Shown in pieces: positions 1 to 7,085 of a DNA stretch of 34,977 bases (position 1 is its first letter; the number at the start of each line of letters is the position of its first letter). This stretch comes from Chloroflexota bacterium (GTDB lineage: Bacteria > Chloroflexota > Anaerolineae > UBA4142). Both the position numbers and the translations under genes were made by a program. The DNA is taken from contig JAMCQI010000001.1 of the NCBI GenBank assembly GCA_023381515.1, forward strand, positions 2,226 through 37,202, written 5' to 3'. Under the pieces are notes generated by a model. The model saw only the letters and a list, made by a program, of their open reading frames with translations. It was not told where the DNA came from and did not search any database.

Positions 1-1293
<1,293 letters not shown>

Positions 1294-1336
1294 CTTCCGA
1301 GAGGGCTTTATCAGCGTCGAGACTCGCGGAGGGGAT

Positions 1337-2365
1337 TTGGATTGGCACGGGCGAGCGGTTCTGATCACGGGCGGAGCGTCCTTCATCGGTTCCAATCTGG
1401 CCGATGCGCTCGTCGGGCGCGGCGCTCGCGTACGCATCGTTGACGATCTAAGCAGCGGGCGCTTGGAGAATATCCAGACTCACCTGGATGCTCGCCGTAT
1501 CGAATTCGTAAAGGCGGATCTGCGAGAGCCCGGGGTCGCTCGCCGTGCGGTCGAGGGAGTTCAGACGCTCTTTCACTTCGCCGGCGATCACGGCGGGCGG
1601 GGCTACGTCGACCTTCACCAGGCCGGGCCGGCGTCCAATCTGTTCCTCGACGGGTTGGTCTTTTGGGAGGCGCGTCGCGCCGGCGTGGAGAAGGTCGTGT
1701 TCGCTTCTTCCGGCTGCGTCTACCCCAATTTCATGCAGGGCGATCCGAACGAGGAGGTCTACCTGTGTGAGGACGCGGTCAAGCCGCCTTACGACGCGGA
1801 CAATATGTACGGCTGGGCGAAGTTGATGGGCGAGCTGACGCTCAAGTCGTATCACATGGAATACGGGATGAAAGCCGTGTCCTGCCGTTACTTTACCGTC
1901 TACGGGCCGCGCGGCGTCGAAAACCATGCCGTGATCGCCATGATCGCCAGGGCGTTTGTCGGCCAGGACCCTTTCGAGGTTTGGGGCGACGGGACGCAGG
2001 TCCGCAATTGGACTTTCGTCGACGACATCGTGCGCGGAACGATTTTGGCGGCGGAGAAGATCGACGACGGCACCGCCGTCAACCTGGGCACCATGGAGCG
2101 CGTGCGAGTGGTCGACGCCGTGAGAATGGTCCTGGAATACACGGGTCAAAAGCCGGCGATCAAGTTCTGCCCGGAAATGCCGACCGGTCCTCTGAACCGG
2201 GTGGCGGACAATGGACTCGCAAAAGAGTTGTTGGGTTGGGAGCCCGAGGTCGCCTTTAGAGACGGACTCCGCCGGACGATAGACTGGTATTTTTCTTCGA
2301 AAGATCGTGAACACGTGCAGCGCACTCTGGGGCGCATGCTCACGGAGCGATGGCCTGACGCATGA
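1337..2365 (+). CDS. NDP-sugar epimerase/dehydratase, GDP-mannose 3,5-epimerase-like
   Basis: This extended SDR enzyme has 342 residues. AVLITGGASFIGSN is the cofactor-binding glycine motif, FASSGCVYPNF the Ser/Cys catalytic region, and MYGWAKLMGE contains YxxxK. The stretch FHFAGDHGGRGYVD and the Cys-Val-Tyr-Pro-x-Phe segment resemble GDP-mannose 3,5-epimerases more than UDP-glucose 4-epimerases; the later RYFTVYGPRG and VWGDGTQVRNWTFVDD are general to the superfamily. The start is a TTG at 1337, preceded by GGAGGGG (1328-1334) with very short spacing. No ATG or GTG lies upstream before the in-frame stop at 1283, so TTG is the best candidate. It follows the fucose-synthase-like gene after 43 bases, so both probably supply GDP-sugars to the transferases downstream. 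Substrate assignment is inference. Confidence 0.8.
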   Translation: MDWHGRAVLITGGASFIGSNLADALVGRGARVRIVDDLSSGRLENIQTHLDARRIEFVKADLREPGVARRAVEGVQTLFHFAGDHGGRGYVDLHQAGPASNLFLDGLVFWEARRAGVEKVVFASSGCVYPNFMQGDPNEEVYLCEDAVKPPYDADNMYGWAKLMGELTLKSYHMEYGMKAVSCRYFTVYGPRGVENHAVIAMIARAFVGQDPFEVWGDGTQVRNWTFVDDIVRGTILAAEKIDDGTAVNLGTMERVRVVDAVRMVLEYTGQKPAIKFCPEMPTGPLNRVADNGLAKELLGWEPEVAFRDGLRRTIDWYFSSKDREHVQRTLGRMLTERWPDA

Positions 2366-2390
2366 TCTCGGCGACGGCGGTGGCGGTTTA

Positions 2391-2470
2391 AACGTTCAAA
2401 CGTTGGAACGTTACAACGTTTGAACGTTTCAACGTTCTAACGTTCCAACGCTCCTGCGTTCCAACGTTCC
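2391..2470. repeat. AACGTTNN octamer array 1 (about 10 units)
   Basis: This perfectly phased tandem array has an 8-base period. Units read AACGTTCA, AACGTTGG, AACGTTAC, AACGTTTG, AACGTTTC, AACGTTCT, AACGTTCC, two degenerate units, then AACGTTCC. The first six bases of each unit are palindromic and the last two vary. It fills the gap between the epimerase gene and the first broken wzt copy. Its 3' flank (AACTCACT, then a few bases and ATG) resembles that of two other arrays. Confidence 0.95.
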
Positions 2471-2482
2471 AACTCACTGACC

Positions 2483-2569
2483 ATGTCTGACCTCGCCATC
2501 CACGTCGAAAACCTGGGCAAGCGCTACCCCTCGCAGTGCTCGGGGCAAGTGCAAGATCGGGGCGCTTGA
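2483..2569 (+). pseudogene. Broken wzt 5' end, copy A (28 codons)
   Basis: The first 15 codons (MSDLAIHVENLGKRY) match the start of the intact ATPase gene at 7078 almost exactly. A 25-base insert (2528-2552) then follows, after which the wzt-like sequence resumes with AAGATCGGGGCGCTT. Since 25 is not a multiple of three, the frame shifts and ends at TGA 2567-2569. It cannot encode an ATPase because nothing from the Walker A motif onward is present. It is a sequence relic or recombination scar, not a functional gene. Confidence 0.85.
2528..2552. repeat. 25-bp insert repeat in wzt copy A
   Basis: The insert starts CCCTCGCAGTGCTCGG and ends GCAAGTGC. It interrupts the wzt-like reading frame exactly after the Tyr codon of the GKRY motif. 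The same 25 bases occur at the same place in copy C (5962-5986). It resembles the stretch CCTTCGGCACGCTCAGGACA at 6291-6310 and may be a degenerate member of a short dispersed repeat family. Confidence 0.75.
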
Positions 2570-2576
2570 GCGTTTA

Positions 2577-2608
2577 AACGTTCAAACGTTCCAACGTTCA
2601 AACGTTCC
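2577..2608. repeat. AACGTTNN octamer array 2 (4 units)
   Basis: Four octamers alternate AACGTTCA and AACGTTCC and are followed by AACTCACTAACC and the ATG of wzt copy B. The array is preceded by GCGTTTA, as are the arrays at 6011 and 6161, and as in the array inside the intact wzt. Confidence 0.95.
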
Positions 2609-2620
2609 AACTCACTAACC

Positions 2621-2722
2621 ATGTCTGACCTCGCCATCCACGTCGAAAACCTGGGTAAGCGCTACCGCACCGGTCGCCAGCAAATCCCTCAAGCGGCCGT
2701 GCGCACCTGTGTCAAGGAGTAA
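2621..2722 (+). pseudogene. Wzt 5'-end copy B: 33-codon ORF abutting the next gene
   Basis: The ORF begins MSDLAIHVENLGKRY, like the intact wzt, then diverges completely after codon 15 or 16 and ends in VRTCVKE. Its TAA (2720-2722) is directly followed by the ATG of the GT-C gene at 2723, and AAGGAG lies at 2714-2719. The arrangement looks like a wzt leader joined to a foreign cassette. It could act as a translationally coupled leader for the gene at 2723, which is inference, or it may simply be the scar of an insertion. Confidence 0.7.
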
Positions 2723-4306
2723 ATGCGGGTCGCACTGACGAGCGATAATTCAGGAACGGCGTTCGGCAGGCTGACTACGCGACTGGGCAGCCGCCAGCTT
2801 CAATTGCTTGCAGGCGGTCTTGTTATCGCGCTAGCTGTTCGCTTGTTTCTGTTGCAGTTCGTGCAGCGCGTCGACTGGGACGGGATATTCTACCTTTTCT
2901 ACGCCAAGCACATTCTGGCCGGGGACTGGCTGCGCCCTAGTCCTCAATGGGCGCCTTACCCGCTTGGGTATCCGGTTCTCATTGCGAGCTTGTCGAGCGT
3001 ACTTGGCGACCTGACCCAGGCGGGCGCTGCGGTGAGTCTGATCGCTGGAATCCTTCTGACTGTGCCTACCTATGCGGTCAGTCGGCTTCTTTTCGGACCG
3101 CGCACGGCCTGGATTGCCGTGTGGCTCGTCGCCCTGGATGCGCTGCTCGTTCGGTACTCCATCGCAGTATTGTCGGAATCGTTGTTCACCCTCCTCTTCA
3201 TGCTAATGGTATGGTTGTGGGTGAGCGGTCTCCTGGAACGTGACTTGGCGCACTATCTCGCGTTGTCGCTTCTCGTCGGCTTGGCGCTGACCTTTGTGAG
3301 GCCGATTGGGCTGGCCGTCACCGTCGGCAGCGTACTGATCATTGCGCTGCGTAAATCTGGCCGCTGGAAGCTGGCCTTGGCGTCATGCCTTGTGGCCGCG
3401 AGTGTGCTGGTCGTTTACGCGGTGTATGCCGGCGCCGTAGCGGATCACTTGCAGCAGCTGACCGGTTCTCCCCAGCCCAACTATGCGCTCCAGGAAATGT
3501 CTCGCGGCCTCGCGCAGTATTTTGAAGTCGGTTCCAGTCAATCGCCGATCGTGGCATATCAGACGCAAACATCTCTAGCTCAGTTCTTGAGCGCAAACGG
3601 GTCTCTCATCGCGAGGCGCTACGCGTCGGTCCTGCTCGGGTACCTGGCGGTCGGAGTCAACTGGCAAGATGCAGGGAAACTGATCTCGGTCTTTCCGTTT
3701 TATCTCTTGCCCTTTGCCGGGATAGGACTCTGGCTCGGAACGGAAAATCAGTTATCCAGAGCGCTTCTTCTCGGCACAGCGCCGTACCTGCTTCTCGTTC
3801 CGCTTTTTGTCCAAGACGCGCGCTATTACGTGCCGCTGCTGCCGGTCTTTCTGGTCTTTGCGGCCGCCGGACTCGATGCAATCGTCCGCCGAAATTGGCG
3901 AATCGGCTCGGCGCTCGTAGCTGGCGTGCTTTCGCTTGCCGCTCTGCTCGCCTTCCAGGGGAATGCTCACACCTGGCCTGTGCCAGTTGATCCGTACAAA
4001 GAGGCCGGCTTGTGGCTGCGAGCCCACGAGACGCCTGAGGTCGTGCTCAGCCCGCATCCAGCGCCGGCCTTTTATGCCGACGCGGAGCCGCTCCTCATGA
4101 GCGGCTCGTCGATGAACGACCTGTCTAAAGAGATAGCTGCCGTTGGGAACCGTCGCTCGGCGATTGTGGTCGTCGCAGGTTCGGCCCAAGACGCGGCTCT
4201 TGCGCAAATGCGGGAGGGCACGGCAGAACCCCGCGTCACGCTCGTCTATCATAGCCCTTTGCCGAATGCGTTCCAGGTCGATGCCTACCGTGTGTCTCCA
4301 CAATGA
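2723..4306 (+). CDS. Polytopic GT-C-type glycosyltransferase (ArnT/PMT-like), 527 aa
   Basis: An N-terminal membrane helix (about residues 29-47) is followed by a first extracytoplasmic loop with RVDWDGIFYLFYAKHILAGD, the acidic loop-1 signature of GT-C enzymes. PYPLGYPVLIASL and many further hydrophobic segments follow to about residue 415, then a soluble C-terminal tail of roughly 110 residues. Such enzymes use polyprenyl-phosphate sugars on the outer face of the membrane. The ATG is directly preceded by the TAA of a short wzt-derived ORF, with AAGGAG three bases upstream of the ATG. Its stop overlaps the next gene by four bases (ATGA). The two genes form a cassette between the 138-bp direct repeats. 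Sugar and acceptor are unknown; a family-39-like assignment is likely but was not searched. Confidence 0.8.
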   Translation: MRVALTSDNSGTAFGRLTTRLGSRQLQLLAGGLVIALAVRLFLLQFVQRVDWDGIFYLFYAKHILAGDWLRPSPQWAPYPLGYPVLIASLSSVLGDLTQAGAAVSLIAGILLTVPTYAVSRLLFGPRTAWIAVWLVALDALLVRYSIAVLSESLFTLLFMLMVWLWVSGLLERDLAHYLALSLLVGLALTFVRPIGLAVTVGSVLIIALRKSGRWKLALASCLVAASVLVVYAVYAGAVADHLQQLTGSPQPNYALQEMSRGLAQYFEVGSSQSPIVAYQTQTSLAQFLSANGSLIARRYASVLLGYLAVGVNWQDAGKLISVFPFYLLPFAGIGLWLGTENQLSRALLLGTAPYLLLVPLFVQDARYYVPLLPVFLVFAAAGLDAIVRRNWRIGSALVAGVLSLAALLAFQGNAHTWPVPVDPYKEAGLWLRAHETPEVVLSPHPAPAFYADAEPLLMSGSSMNDLSKEIAAVGNRRSAIVVVAGSAQDAALAQMREGTAEPRVTLVYHSPLPNAFQVDAYRVSPQ

Positions 4307-5886
4307 ATGAAGCGCCGGGGTCCCTGACCGCTGGTGTGAGCCGGCCGGCCCCGCGCGGACTACGGGCCGCCGATTTCCTAAAGCGCCTGGATGCTCAGAA
4401 CCAGACCGCCGTCGTGCTCCTCTGCATGGCTGTCTATGCTGTGGAGTGGCTGATCGCCTACATCGTTCACGACGTGCCATTCGCTTCCCTGGAGACAGAC
4501 GGCATGTACTATATCCAGGTGGCGCAGTCGCTTTTCACGAATCATCTCTTGCTCGACGGCTGGCACGGGCTTGGTTATCCGCTTGCGATATGGTTGGCCG
4601 AGCACGCGGTCGGCGACTGGTTCCGTTCGGCTCAGATTGTCTCCGGCCTGAGCGGCGCGGCGTTCATTGTTGCGACCTATTGGGTGGTCGCACGTTTGAT
4701 GGGTACACGGGTCGCGCTCTTGACTGTCGTTCTGCTGCTGACCAATCTCTGGGTCTTGATGGATTCTGTTCTGGCCCTTTCGGATATGCTGGCGGTTGCG
4801 CTTGCGATGGTCAGCTTGGGGCTCGTCTGCAGCGACGCGGAATCGCGCCGGAACGTTATTATCGCCGGTGTCTTGGGAGGCCTGGCGTTTTCGGCACGAT
4901 ACGTCTACGTTGCCCTCTTGCTCGTCCCTTTTGTTCTGGTTCTTTTACACTGGAATAGTGACGGCAAGAAACTGTGCGAGGCGCTGTTGTACTTTCTTGG
5001 ATTCGGCCTTGCCGTTTCGCCGGTCCTCTGGGCGAACTACTCCCTCTTTGGCACGCCGCTCTATACGGAGACGTTCAAGAATATCGCGGCGGCGTTGTAT
5101 GGCTGGGACCACGCCGCGGAATTTGATTCGATGATGGCCGTAGTCCAGCGCAACCCGCTCCTGTTCGCCGCGACCCTGGTCAAGCGGATCGGCTTCGATA
5201 TGCCGGCGTATCTGATCCACGTGGTTTACTACGTCATTCTTTTCTCCGTTCCCGGCTTGGTGCTGTTCTTTGCCGAACGGGAGAACCGAAACGCGAAAGC
5301 ATTGTGGGGTGTGATTCTGGCGTCCTACGTGGTTCTTGCTGCCTTGGGCTGGAATGAGCTCGAAGAGCGGTACTTTCTGTTTCTCATTCCCTGGCTTGTC
5401 GCGGGGGCGGGTTACCTGATCGTGCGGCTGTTCCAGGACCGGAACTGGATGGTCTACGGTTTGAGTGGTGTGCTCGTGGTTGTGAATCTGGCTGGCATCG
5501 GTGAAAACCTTCCATCGATTGCGGCCGAACAGGCGCCCGAGTTCCAGCGGGCCGGCGCTGCAATTCAAGCGCACACCAGTGCATCTGACCTCTTGCTTGT
5601 TTCGCAACCGCAGATAGCCTATCAAGCTCAACGGCCGTACGTCCTCATGCTGGGCCAGCCGATCTCCACGGCCGCGGACCTTGGGCCTCTGGTCGACCGG
5701 CTGCACATCCAATACGTGGTTATGGACGATCGCTATGGCGGAAATCACTACCCTGGGCTGAGCTTCCTGTTCGATACTGACCAGGTGGCCTCCATGCTTC
5801 CTGGATGGCGGCTGCTTTACCAAGGACCCGGCCCTTGGCGGATCGTGGTATGGCAAGTCGCTCCAGCTTCGGGCGAGGCGAACTAG
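4303..5886 (+). CDS. Polytopic GT-C-type glycosyltransferase, 527 aa
   Basis: The N-terminus (about 45 residues) is cytoplasmic-looking and is followed by a helix and the loop FASLETDGMYYIQVAQSL, again with the acidic GT-C signature. HGLGYPLAIWL corresponds to the LGYP segment of the upstream gene. Numerous hydrophobic segments run to about residue 400, then a soluble C-terminal domain. It starts at the ATGA overlap with the preceding gene, so the two are probably coupled. Both proteins are 527 residues long and share this plan, but their sequences are clearly divergent; they may be ancient paralogues. After the stop at 5886 the sequence passes into a wzt relic. The enzyme probably transfers a sugar from a lipid-phosphate donor outside the cytoplasm; specificity cannot be read. 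Confidence 0.8.
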   Translation: MNEAPGSLTAGVSRPAPRGLRAADFLKRLDAQNQTAVVLLCMAVYAVEWLIAYIVHDVPFASLETDGMYYIQVAQSLFTNHLLLDGWHGLGYPLAIWLAEHAVGDWFRSAQIVSGLSGAAFIVATYWVVARLMGTRVALLTVVLLLTNLWVLMDSVLALSDMLAVALAMVSLGLVCSDAESRRNVIIAGVLGGLAFSARYVYVALLLVPFVLVLLHWNSDGKKLCEALLYFLGFGLAVSPVLWANYSLFGTPLYTETFKNIAAALYGWDHAAEFDSMMAVVQRNPLLFAATLVKRIGFDMPAYLIHVVYYVILFSVPGLVLFFAERENRNAKALWGVILASYVVLAALGWNELEERYFLFLIPWLVAGAGYLIVRLFQDRNWMVYGLSGVLVVVNLAGIGENLPSIAAEQAPEFQRAGAAIQAHTSASDLLLVSQPQIAYQAQRPYVLMLGQPISTAADLGPLVDRLHIQYVVMDDRYGGNHYPGLSFLFDTDQVASMLPGWRLLYQGPGPWRIVVWQVAPASGEAN

Positions 5887-5916
5887 ATTGCGAACATTCT
5901 CCCTGGACCATTTGTA

Positions 5917-6003
5917 ATGTCAGATATTGCCATCCACGTCGAAAACCTGGGTAAGCGCTACCCCTCGCAGTGCTCGGGGCAAGTGCAAGATCGGGGCGCT
6001 TGA
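5917..6003 (+). pseudogene. Broken wzt 5' end, copy C (28 codons)
   Basis: The relic starts MSDIAIHVENLGKRY and is broken by the same 25-base insert as copy A (5962-5986), ending at TGA 6001-6003. It lacks every ATPase motif. The region 5887-6460 carries no intact gene: it holds copies C and D, two octamer arrays and the leader of the toxin-antitoxin remnant. Confidence 0.85.
5962..5986. repeat. 25-bp insert repeat in wzt copy C
   Basis: It is identical in sequence and insertion position to the insert at 2528-2552. Because the same insert sits at the same codon, copies A and C most simply descend from one interrupted ancestor that was later duplicated. Confidence 0.75.
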
Positions 6004-6010
6004 GCGTTTA

Positions 6011-6042
6011 AACGTTCAAACGTTTCAACGTTCAAACGTTCC
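6011..6042. repeat. AACGTTNN octamer array 3 (4 units)
   Basis: Units read AACGTTCA, AACGTTTC, AACGTTCA, AACGTTCC and run directly into AACTCACTAACC and the ATG of wzt copy D. The array occupies the same place as array 2 in the left 138-bp repeat. Confidence 0.95.
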
Positions 6043-6054
6043 AACTCACTAACC

Positions 6055-6285
6055 ATGTCTGACCTCGCCATCCACGTCGAAAACCTGGGTAAGCGCTACA
6101 AGATCGGCGCGCTGCAAAAGCGGCACGATACGCTGCGGGACGCGCTGGCCGGAGCGTTTAAACGTTTCAACGTTCCAACGTTCCAACGTTAGAACGTCCG
6201 AACGACGATCACATTTGGGCGCTTAAAGACGTCTCTTTTGACGTCAGGCGCGGCGAAGTCGTCGGCATCATCGGCCGGAACGGCG
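6055..6285 (+). pseudogene. Truncated wzt, copy D: N-terminal segment up to the Walker A glycine
   Basis: This is the longest relic. It is nearly identical to the intact gene from its start through KIGALQKRHDTLRDALAG, the octamer array, the WALKDVSFDV region and IIGRNG. Similarity stops in the middle of the Walker A motif, just before the AGKST part. Its octamer array has five units (6161-6200) where the intact gene has four (7184-7215). The extra 8 bases shift the frame and give a TAG stop within the array at 6190-6192. It is therefore broken twice: by an octamer-number change and by truncation. A CCTTCGGCACGCTCAGGACA-type repeat follows the break. Confidence 0.88.
6161..6200. repeat. AACGTTNN octamer array 4 (5 units, inside wzt copy D)
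   Basis: Units read AACGTTTC, AACGTTCC, AACGTTCC, AACGTTAG, AACGTCCG. Aligned to the intact wzt array, one AACGTTCC-type unit is extra. This is direct sequence evidence that the number of units differs between otherwise nearly identical copies. Confidence 0.93.
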
Positions 6286-6288
6286 TGA

Positions 6289-6318
6289 TTCCTTCGGCAC
6301 GCTCAGGACAAGCCTGGG
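6289..6318. repeat. Short dispersed-type repeat at the break of wzt copy D
   Basis: The sequence runs TTCCTTCGGCACGCTCAGGA and continues CAAGCCTGGG. It shares the order CCT-CG-CA-GCTC-GG-CAAG with the 25-base inserts in copies A and C. Related CCTTCG...GCTCAGG...CAAG sequences occur as short interspersed repeats in various bacterial genomes; membership here is inferred from memory. Confidence 0.5.
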
Positions 6319-6460
6319 AATGAAAAAGGGCGGTGATTGAAAATCTTCTCTCGCACTTACAGCGTCTTTGGGGTATATTGAGCCGGGCGCGATCCTCAAA
6401 ACAAGCATTTGAGAGGGCTGTGCAAAGGCGGGCGTAGAAAGCAAGAATGAGGTGGCACGA

Positions 6461-6721
6461 ATGACGAAACTCACATTTGAGGTTCCGGGCGAAGTTCTGG
6501 AGGCTGTGAAACTGCCTCCGGCAGAAGTGGAGCAGGAATTCCGTAAGGAGTTGGCCTTGGCACTGTATCAGCGAGGGGTACTTGCATTAGGCAAGGCGAG
6601 GATTCTGGCTCAGATGACGCGGTGGGAATTCGAAGAACTCTTGGGTCAGCGCAGGATACCGAGACATTATACGGACGAGGACTTGGCAGAGGATATCCAA
6701 TATGCCCTTGGTCATCAGTGA
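6461..6721 (+). CDS. UPF0175-family small protein, probable antitoxin
   Basis: The protein has about 86 residues. The sequence TKLTFEVPGEVLEAVKLPP, then ELALALYQRGVLALGKARILA, RWEFEELLGQRRIPRHY and DEDLAEDIQYA is the full UPF0175 pattern, a family commonly found beside PIN-domain proteins and thought to act as the DNA-binding antitoxin. I chose ATG 6461 because GAGG at 6449-6452 lies eight bases upstream; an in-frame GTG at 6452 would add three residues. The gene overlaps the PIN gene by 20 bases, as usual for such pairs. The antitoxin looks intact although its partner is truncated. The module is probably an insertion between wzt copy D and the intact wzt. Confidence 0.85.
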   Translation: MTKLTFEVPGEVLEAVKLPPAEVEQEFRKELALALYQRGVLALGKARILAQMTRWEFEELLGQRRIPRHYTDEDLAEDIQYALGHQ

Positions 6722-7085
6722 TGCCTCGGTCTTGATTCACCTGGCGGCAATTGGGCGGCTGACGCTATTGAGAGACTTGTATCAGAAGACAGCCGTTCCC
6801 TCCGCCGTGTGGAAGGAGGTGGTTGAAGAAGGAAAGGGTAGAGCCGGGGCGGCAGAAATTGAAGCGGCACGTCAGGCGGGATGGATCGAGATGAATTCGC
6901 CAACAAATGAGCCGCTGCTACGTTCTCTGGAGCGTGATCTGGACGAAGGCGAGTCTGAGGTTATCGCGCTCGCCATCGAGCGCAACAAGATTGCCCGCGC
7001 GCAAACACCACGTGACACGCGGACACGTTGTTCAACGTTCAAACGTTTCAACGTTCCAACGTTCGAACCCTCTAACCATGACTGA
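6702..7085 (+). pseudogene. Truncated PIN-domain toxin (DUF3368-like) with octamer-encoded tail
   Basis: The N-terminus VISDASVLIHLAAIGRLTLL holds the first PIN acidic residue (Asp7), VWKEVVEEG the glutamate, and LDEGESEVIALAIE the second acidic cluster near residues 81-84. DUF3368 proteins then continue with a strand and another aspartate (LLDD/LIDE-like), which is missing. From about residue 98 the frame runs into unrelated sequence, and from residue 111 into the octamer array, giving STFKRFNVPTFEPSNHD. The stop overlaps the wzt start by eight bases. PIN proteins are metal-dependent RNases. Without its last third this one is probably inactive, but it is still coupled in position to wzt. Deletion at the octamer array is the likely cause. 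Confidence 0.8.
7034..7065. repeat. AACGTTNN octamer array 5 (4 units, upstream of intact wzt)
   Basis: Units read AACGTTCA, AACGTTTC, AACGTTCC, AACGTTCG, followed by AACCCTCTAACC and the wzt ATG. The array encodes the C-terminal tail of the truncated PIN protein. Just upstream, GTGACACG and CGGACACG (7012-7027) form two units of a different NNGACACG octamer in an adjacent phase. Confidence 0.94.

Larger units (their letters stand above)
2483..2620. repeat. 138-bp direct repeat, left copy
   Basis: The unit contains wzt copy A, its 25-base insert, a four-unit octamer array and the CCAACTCACTAACC tail that leads into copy B. A near-identical 138-bp unit with the same internal order lies at 5917-6054. 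The differences I see are a few bases at codons 2-4, one third-position change in the Gly codon before GCGCTAC, and one base in the octamers. The two copies bracket the pair of GT-C genes. Confidence 0.88.
5917..6054. repeat. 138-bp direct repeat, right copy
   Basis: This is the partner of 2483-2620. It has the same wzt start, 25-base insert, AAGATCGGGGCGCTTGAG sequence, four octamers and CCAACTCACTAACC tail. Codons 2-4 read TCA GAT ATT instead of TCT GAC CTC, so the copies have diverged at synonymous and conservative positions. Together the copies bracket the two 527-residue membrane enzymes. Confidence 0.88.

Noticed and set aside
2391..2470. Octamer array as a CRISPR array
   Set aside because: The 8-base units are contiguous without spacers of CRISPR length, and there are no cas genes.
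2723..5886. Recent tandem duplication giving two 527-residue GT-C genes
   Set aside because: The lengths are equal but the sequences are clearly divergent outside general GT-C features, so equal length is likely coincidence.
6337..6379. Possible promoter before the toxin-antitoxin remnant (TTGAAA at 6337 and TATATT at 6374)
   Set aside because: The spacing is about 31 bases, far from 16-18, and no better -35 lies at the correct distance from TATATT.
6907..7077. Upstream in-frame extension of wzt
   Set aside because: It would overlap the PIN remnant and consist of octamer-derived residues (RSNVSTFQRSN). The relic copies share the ATG at the 7078-equivalent position.
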